A DNA stretch of 7,855 bases from Rhodospirillaceae bacterium (GTDB taxonomy: Bacteria > Pseudomonadota > Alphaproteobacteria > Rhodospirillales > Magnetovibrionaceae), in assembly GCA_029881835.1 (NCBI GenBank), contig JAOULV010000052.1, positions 1-7,855 on the forward strand, given 5' to 3'. The notes under the pieces are model-generated. The model searched no databases and was not told the DNA's origin. It saw only the letters and a list, made by a program, of their open reading frames with translations. Positions 4,810 to 7,855 of this stretch are shown here, piece by piece. The position numbers were made by a program, and so were the translations under genes. Every line of letters starts with the position of its first letter. Positions within the stretch are counted from its first letter, which is position 1.

Positions 4810-7767
4810 ATGACAACATCATCTGATAATTTCCTTAGCGGCAACAACGCCCTTTACGTAGCGGAGCTTTATGCCCGTTATCTTGAAAACGCGTCTAGCG
4901 TTGATACCCGCTGGGCTGAATGGTTTTCCACCCTAGATAGCGACAGCAAGGCCGTTTTAAACGAACTAAGGGGGGCAACCTGGGCGCCGTCTGATTCTGG
5001 GGTTATCGGCAAATTTGCCAACGGCGCAAACGGACAAGATGAATGGGCAATACCGGACACCGATTGTGTCTCTCAGCACCCCACCGATGTGGCCATGCAA
5101 TCGGGCGCAGTGCCGAGCACTGATTCAATCCGTCGCGCCACCAAAGATACCATTCGCGCACTAATGCTTATTCGTGCTTATCGGGTTCGCGGTCATTTGA
5201 TTGCCAGGTTTGACCCCCTTGGACTTGAAGGTCAGACCGAACACCCTGAACTTTCACCACATCATTATGGCTTTAGCGATGCCGACATGGATCGCCCCAT
5301 ATTTATTGACCACGTATTAGGGCTTGAAGTTGCCAGCCTGCGTGAAATTTTAGCTATTTTGAAAGACACCTATTGCGGCTCCATTGGTGTTGAATTTATG
5401 CACATCCAAGAACCCGAAGTAAAAGCATGGATCCAGCGCCGGATTGAAGGGGTGCGCAACCAGACCGATTTTACCATCAAGGGCAAGCGCGCAATTTTAG
5501 AACGCTTGGTCGAAAGCGAAGGGTTTGAAAAATTTCTTAATGTTAAATACACCGGCACCAAACGCTTTGGTTTGGATGGCGGTGAATCTGCGGTTCCCGC
5601 ATTAGAGCAAATTATCAAGCGCGGCGGACAATTGGGCCTAAAAGAAATCGTTATCGGTATGCCGCATCGGGGCCGGCTTAATGTGCTGGCCAACGTAATG
5701 CGCAAACCCTATCAGGCAATATTTTCAGAATTTAAAGGCGGATCCGCCAACCCCGAAGATGTCGAAGGTTCGGGTGATGTTAAATATCATCTTGGTACTT
5801 CTGCCGACCGGGTATTTGACGGCAATACGGTGCACCTGTCATTAACTGCCAACCCCTCACACTTGGAGGCGGTAAATACCGTGGTGTTGGGCAAGGTTCG
5901 CGCCAAGCAACGCCAACGGGGAAATTTTGAACGCGATCAAGTAATGGGCTTGTTAATGCATGGCGATGCCGCTTTTGCCGGACAAGGGCTAGTGCCGGAA
6001 ACGCTGGATTTGGCCCATTTAAAGGGCTATCGCACCGGCGGCACCATCCATCTTATCGTTAATAACCAAATCGGTTTTACCACCGCGCCAAGCTATTCGC
6101 GTTCAAGCCCGTATCCCTCTGACGTTGCCAAAATGACCCAGACCCCGATTTTTCATGTTAATGGCGATGACCCCGAAGCGGTGGTCCACGTCGCGCGTCT
6201 TGCCACCGAATTCAGACAAGAATTTAAACGCGATGTGGTTATAGATTTGTTTTGTTATCGCCGCCACGGCCATAACGAAGCCGATGAACCGATGTTTACT
6301 AACCCGATAATGTACAAAACCATTGCCGGTCATCCGACCACCCGTGAAATTTACGCGCAAAAACTTATCAACGAAGGCGTGATAAGCGCACCCGACGTTG
6401 AAAAAATGCTATCGGCGTTTAATGAACATTTGGAAAAAGAATTAAAGGCATCGGAAAATTATCGCCCTAACAAGGCAGATTGGCTTGAAGGAAAATGGAA
6501 AGGTCTAAACCGCCTTAGTGGTGAAGAAGAATTAAGCGATGACGATACCTCGTTGCCGATGGAAATATTAGAAGAAATAGGCAACGCAATTTCCGAACCG
6601 CCGGCTAATTTTGACATAAACCCAAAAATTCTGCGCCAACTTAAAAACAAACGCAAAATGATAGAAACCCACGAAGGGGTGGACTGGGCCACCGCCGAAG
6701 CCTTGGCGTTTGGCAGCCTATGTATTGAACGCGGCGGGGTCAGGCTATCGGGTCAGGATTCCGGTCGCGGTACTTTTTCCCAGCGCCATGCGGTGTTGGT
6801 TGATCAAACCAACGAAGAACGCTACGTCCCCATCAACAACATTCGCCCCGGCGATCAGCGCGAGCTTGAAGTAATCGACAGCCCCTTGTCGGAAGCAGGG
6901 GTTCTTGGGTTTGAATATGGTTATTCAAATGCCGAACCCGAACGTCTAACAATTTGGGAAGCGCAATTCGGTGATTTTGCCAATGGCGCACAGGTAATTA
7001 TTGATCAATTCGTGGTTAGCGGCGAAACCAAATGGTTGCGTTTTTCAGGGCTGGTCATGTTGTTGCCACACGGTTTTGAAGGCCAAGGCCCAGAACATTC
7101 ATCCGCCCGGATGGAGCGGTACTTACAGCTTTGCGCCGAAGACAACATCCAGGTGGTCAACCTGACGACACCGGCGCAATATTTTCATGTGCTGCGCCGC
7201 CAAATATGCCGCAACTTCAGAAAACCGTTGATTGTAATGGCGCCAAAATCGCTGCTCAGGCACAAACTGTGCGTTTCCAATTTGGGTGAAATGGGCCCGG
7301 AAACCAGGTTCCATCGGGTGCTACCCGAACACGATCGCCTAGTGTTGGATAAAAAAGTTCGCCGGGTGATTATTTGCTCGGGCAAGGTTTATTACGACCT
7401 ACTTGAAGAAAGACGCAAACGCGAAATAAATGATGTGGCGATTGTTCGCCTTGAACAGATTTATCCGTTTCCGTGGAAGGGTATTTTGCAGCAACTATCG
7501 CGCTACCCCCATGCCGAAGTTGTCTGGGCACAGGAAGAACCAGCCAACATGGGCGCATGGTTCTTTGTATCACAACGCATAGAAACAATAATGCGCGAAC
7601 TAAACAAGGATCATTTAAGCCCTGTTTATGTCGGGCGTCGGGGCGCGGCATCGCCCGCCACCGGTTTGCACAAACGTCATGTCGAAGAACAAAATTGGAT
7701 TATTGATCAAGCACTTGAAGGCGAGCTCGCGAGCATAATCCAACCGCACACGCGGCCTATTTATTAG
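4810..7767 (+). CDS. sucA: 2-oxoglutarate dehydrogenase E1 component
   Basis: This thiamin diphosphate enzyme decarboxylates 2-oxoglutarate and passes the succinyl group to the lipoyl arm of SucB. It has 985 residues, against 933 in E. coli; the extra length is largely in a linker after the N-terminal FLSGNNALYVAELYARYL segment (8-25), as in other Alphaproteobacteria. The active-site histidine of IGMPHRGRLNV is His286, and GDVKYH ends in His327. The ThDP/Mg motif is GDAAFAGQG from 385, ending with NNQIGFTT (418-425). The transketolase-like pyrimidine domain carries GQDSGRGTFSQRH (from 648), EAQFGDFANGAQ (717-728) and PHGFEGQGPEHSSAR (753-767). The C-terminal end shows SPATGLHKRHVEEQ. An in-frame stop at 4804 rules out an earlier start, and the conserved N-terminus excludes a later one, yet no Shine-Dalgarno is evident before 4810. 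sucB follows after 38 bases. Confidence 0.98.
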   Translation: MTTSSDNFLSGNNALYVAELYARYLENASSVDTRWAEWFSTLDSDSKAVLNELRGATWAPSDSGVIGKFANGANGQDEWAIPDTDCVSQHPTDVAMQSGAVPSTDSIRRATKDTIRALMLIRAYRVRGHLIARFDPLGLEGQTEHPELSPHHYGFSDADMDRPIFIDHVLGLEVASLREILAILKDTYCGSIGVEFMHIQEPEVKAWIQRRIEGVRNQTDFTIKGKRAILERLVESEGFEKFLNVKYTGTKRFGLDGGESAVPALEQIIKRGGQLGLKEIVIGMPHRGRLNVLANVMRKPYQAIFSEFKGGSANPEDVEGSGDVKYHLGTSADRVFDGNTVHLSLTANPSHLEAVNTVVLGKVRAKQRQRGNFERDQVMGLLMHGDAAFAGQGLVPETLDLAHLKGYRTGGTIHLIVNNQIGFTTAPSYSRSSPYPSDVAKMTQTPIFHVNGDDPEAVVHVARLATEFRQEFKRDVVIDLFCYRRHGHNEADEPMFTNPIMYKTIAGHPTTREIYAQKLINEGVISAPDVEKMLSAFNEHLEKELKASENYRPNKADWLEGKWKGLNRLSGEEELSDDDTSLPMEILEEIGNAISEPPANFDINPKILRQLKNKRKMIETHEGVDWATAEALAFGSLCIERGGVRLSGQDSGRGTFSQRHAVLVDQTNEERYVPINNIRPGDQRELEVIDSPLSEAGVLGFEYGYSNAEPERLTIWEAQFGDFANGAQVIIDQFVVSGETKWLRFSGLVMLLPHGFEGQGPEHSSARMERYLQLCAEDNIQVVNLTTPAQYFHVLRRQICRNFRKPLIVMAPKSLLRHKLCVSNLGEMGPETRFHRVLPEHDRLVLDKKVRRVIICSGKVYYDLLEERRKREINDVAIVRLEQIYPFPWKGILQQLSRYPHAEVVWAQEEPANMGAWFFVSQRIETIMRELNKDHLSPVYVGRRGAASPATGLHKRHVEEQNWIIDQALEGELASIIQPHTRPIY

Positions 7768-7790
7768 GCCCAATTTTTAAGGCAAAGTTT

Positions 7791-7796
7791 AAGGAG
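7791..7796 (+). promoter_or_regulatory. sucB ribosome binding site
   Basis: AAGGAG lies 9 bases before the ATG at 7806. The heptamer TTTAAGG occurs twice in this 38-base spacer (7776-7782 and 7788-7794), the second overlapping the site. Confidence 0.75.
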
Positions 7797-7805
7797 CAAT
7801 AAACA

Positions 7806-7855
7806 ATGGCTACCGAAATAAAAGTTCCAGCATTGGGTGAATCGGTGTCCGAGGC
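7806..7855 (+). CDS. sucB: Dihydrolipoyl succinyltransferase (E2), first 16 codons only
   Basis: The window ends 50 bases into this gene. The visible residues MATEIKVPALGESVSE are the classic opening strand of an N-terminal lipoyl domain (pattern E-[IV]-x-V-P-x-L-G-E-S-V-x-E). Position directly after sucA identifies it as the 2-oxoglutarate dehydrogenase E2, which transfers the succinyl group from its lipoyl-lysine to CoA. The lipoylated lysine, the E3-binding domain and the catalytic domain lie beyond the window. Start and spacing are supported by the AAGGAG upstream. Confidence 0.93.
   Translation, partial: MATEIKVPALGESVSE

Overview
The window reads as part of an alphaproteobacterial chromosome. 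The gene order zapE (AFG1-type ATPase) - mdh - sucC - sucD - sucA - sucB is the usual TCA-cycle cluster of that class. The Mdh is the LDH-like type common there, and SucA carries the longer N-terminal linker seen in these bacteria. Base composition is moderate and the spacers are AT-rich. I cannot place it below class level; a Rhodospirillales-like lineage is only a guess. All genes are on the + strand. There are no tRNA or rRNA genes, CRISPR arrays, transposases or phage genes.

Layout: 3-995 is the 3' part of zapE, open at the left edge. 996-1264 is an AT-rich spacer with the likely mdh promoter and leader. 1265-2230 is mdh. 2274-2582 is a small gene for a 102-residue protein made almost wholly of K-[K/R]-K-T-A pentads; it is the one element foreign to the canonical cluster. 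2628-3815 is sucC and 3815-4693 sucD, overlapping by one base. 4694-4809 is a 116-base spacer with short repeats but no clear Shine-Dalgarno for the next gene. 4810-7767 is sucA, and 7806 onward is the first 16 codons of sucB.

The recognised enzymes run consecutive TCA steps. SucA and SucB (E1 and E2 of 2-oxoglutarate dehydrogenase) make succinyl-CoA, SucCD converts it to succinate with nucleotide triphosphate formation, and Mdh oxidises malate to oxaloacetate. Close spacing from mdh to sucB suggests one transcription unit, possibly with extra initiation before sucA. ZapE is a separate upstream gene.

The main curiosity is the Lys/Arg-rich repeat gene between mdh and sucC. Its product uses only six amino acids (M, V, K, R, A, T), is about 60% basic and has no acidic residue. 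Its DNA holds identical 30-base units that point to recent repeat expansion. It resembles bacterial H1-like or polycationic nucleic-acid-binding proteins but lacks their prolines. A second theme is that the Shine-Dalgarno sequences of mdh, the repeat gene and sucC each lie in or beside a short inverted repeat that could hide them in mRNA.
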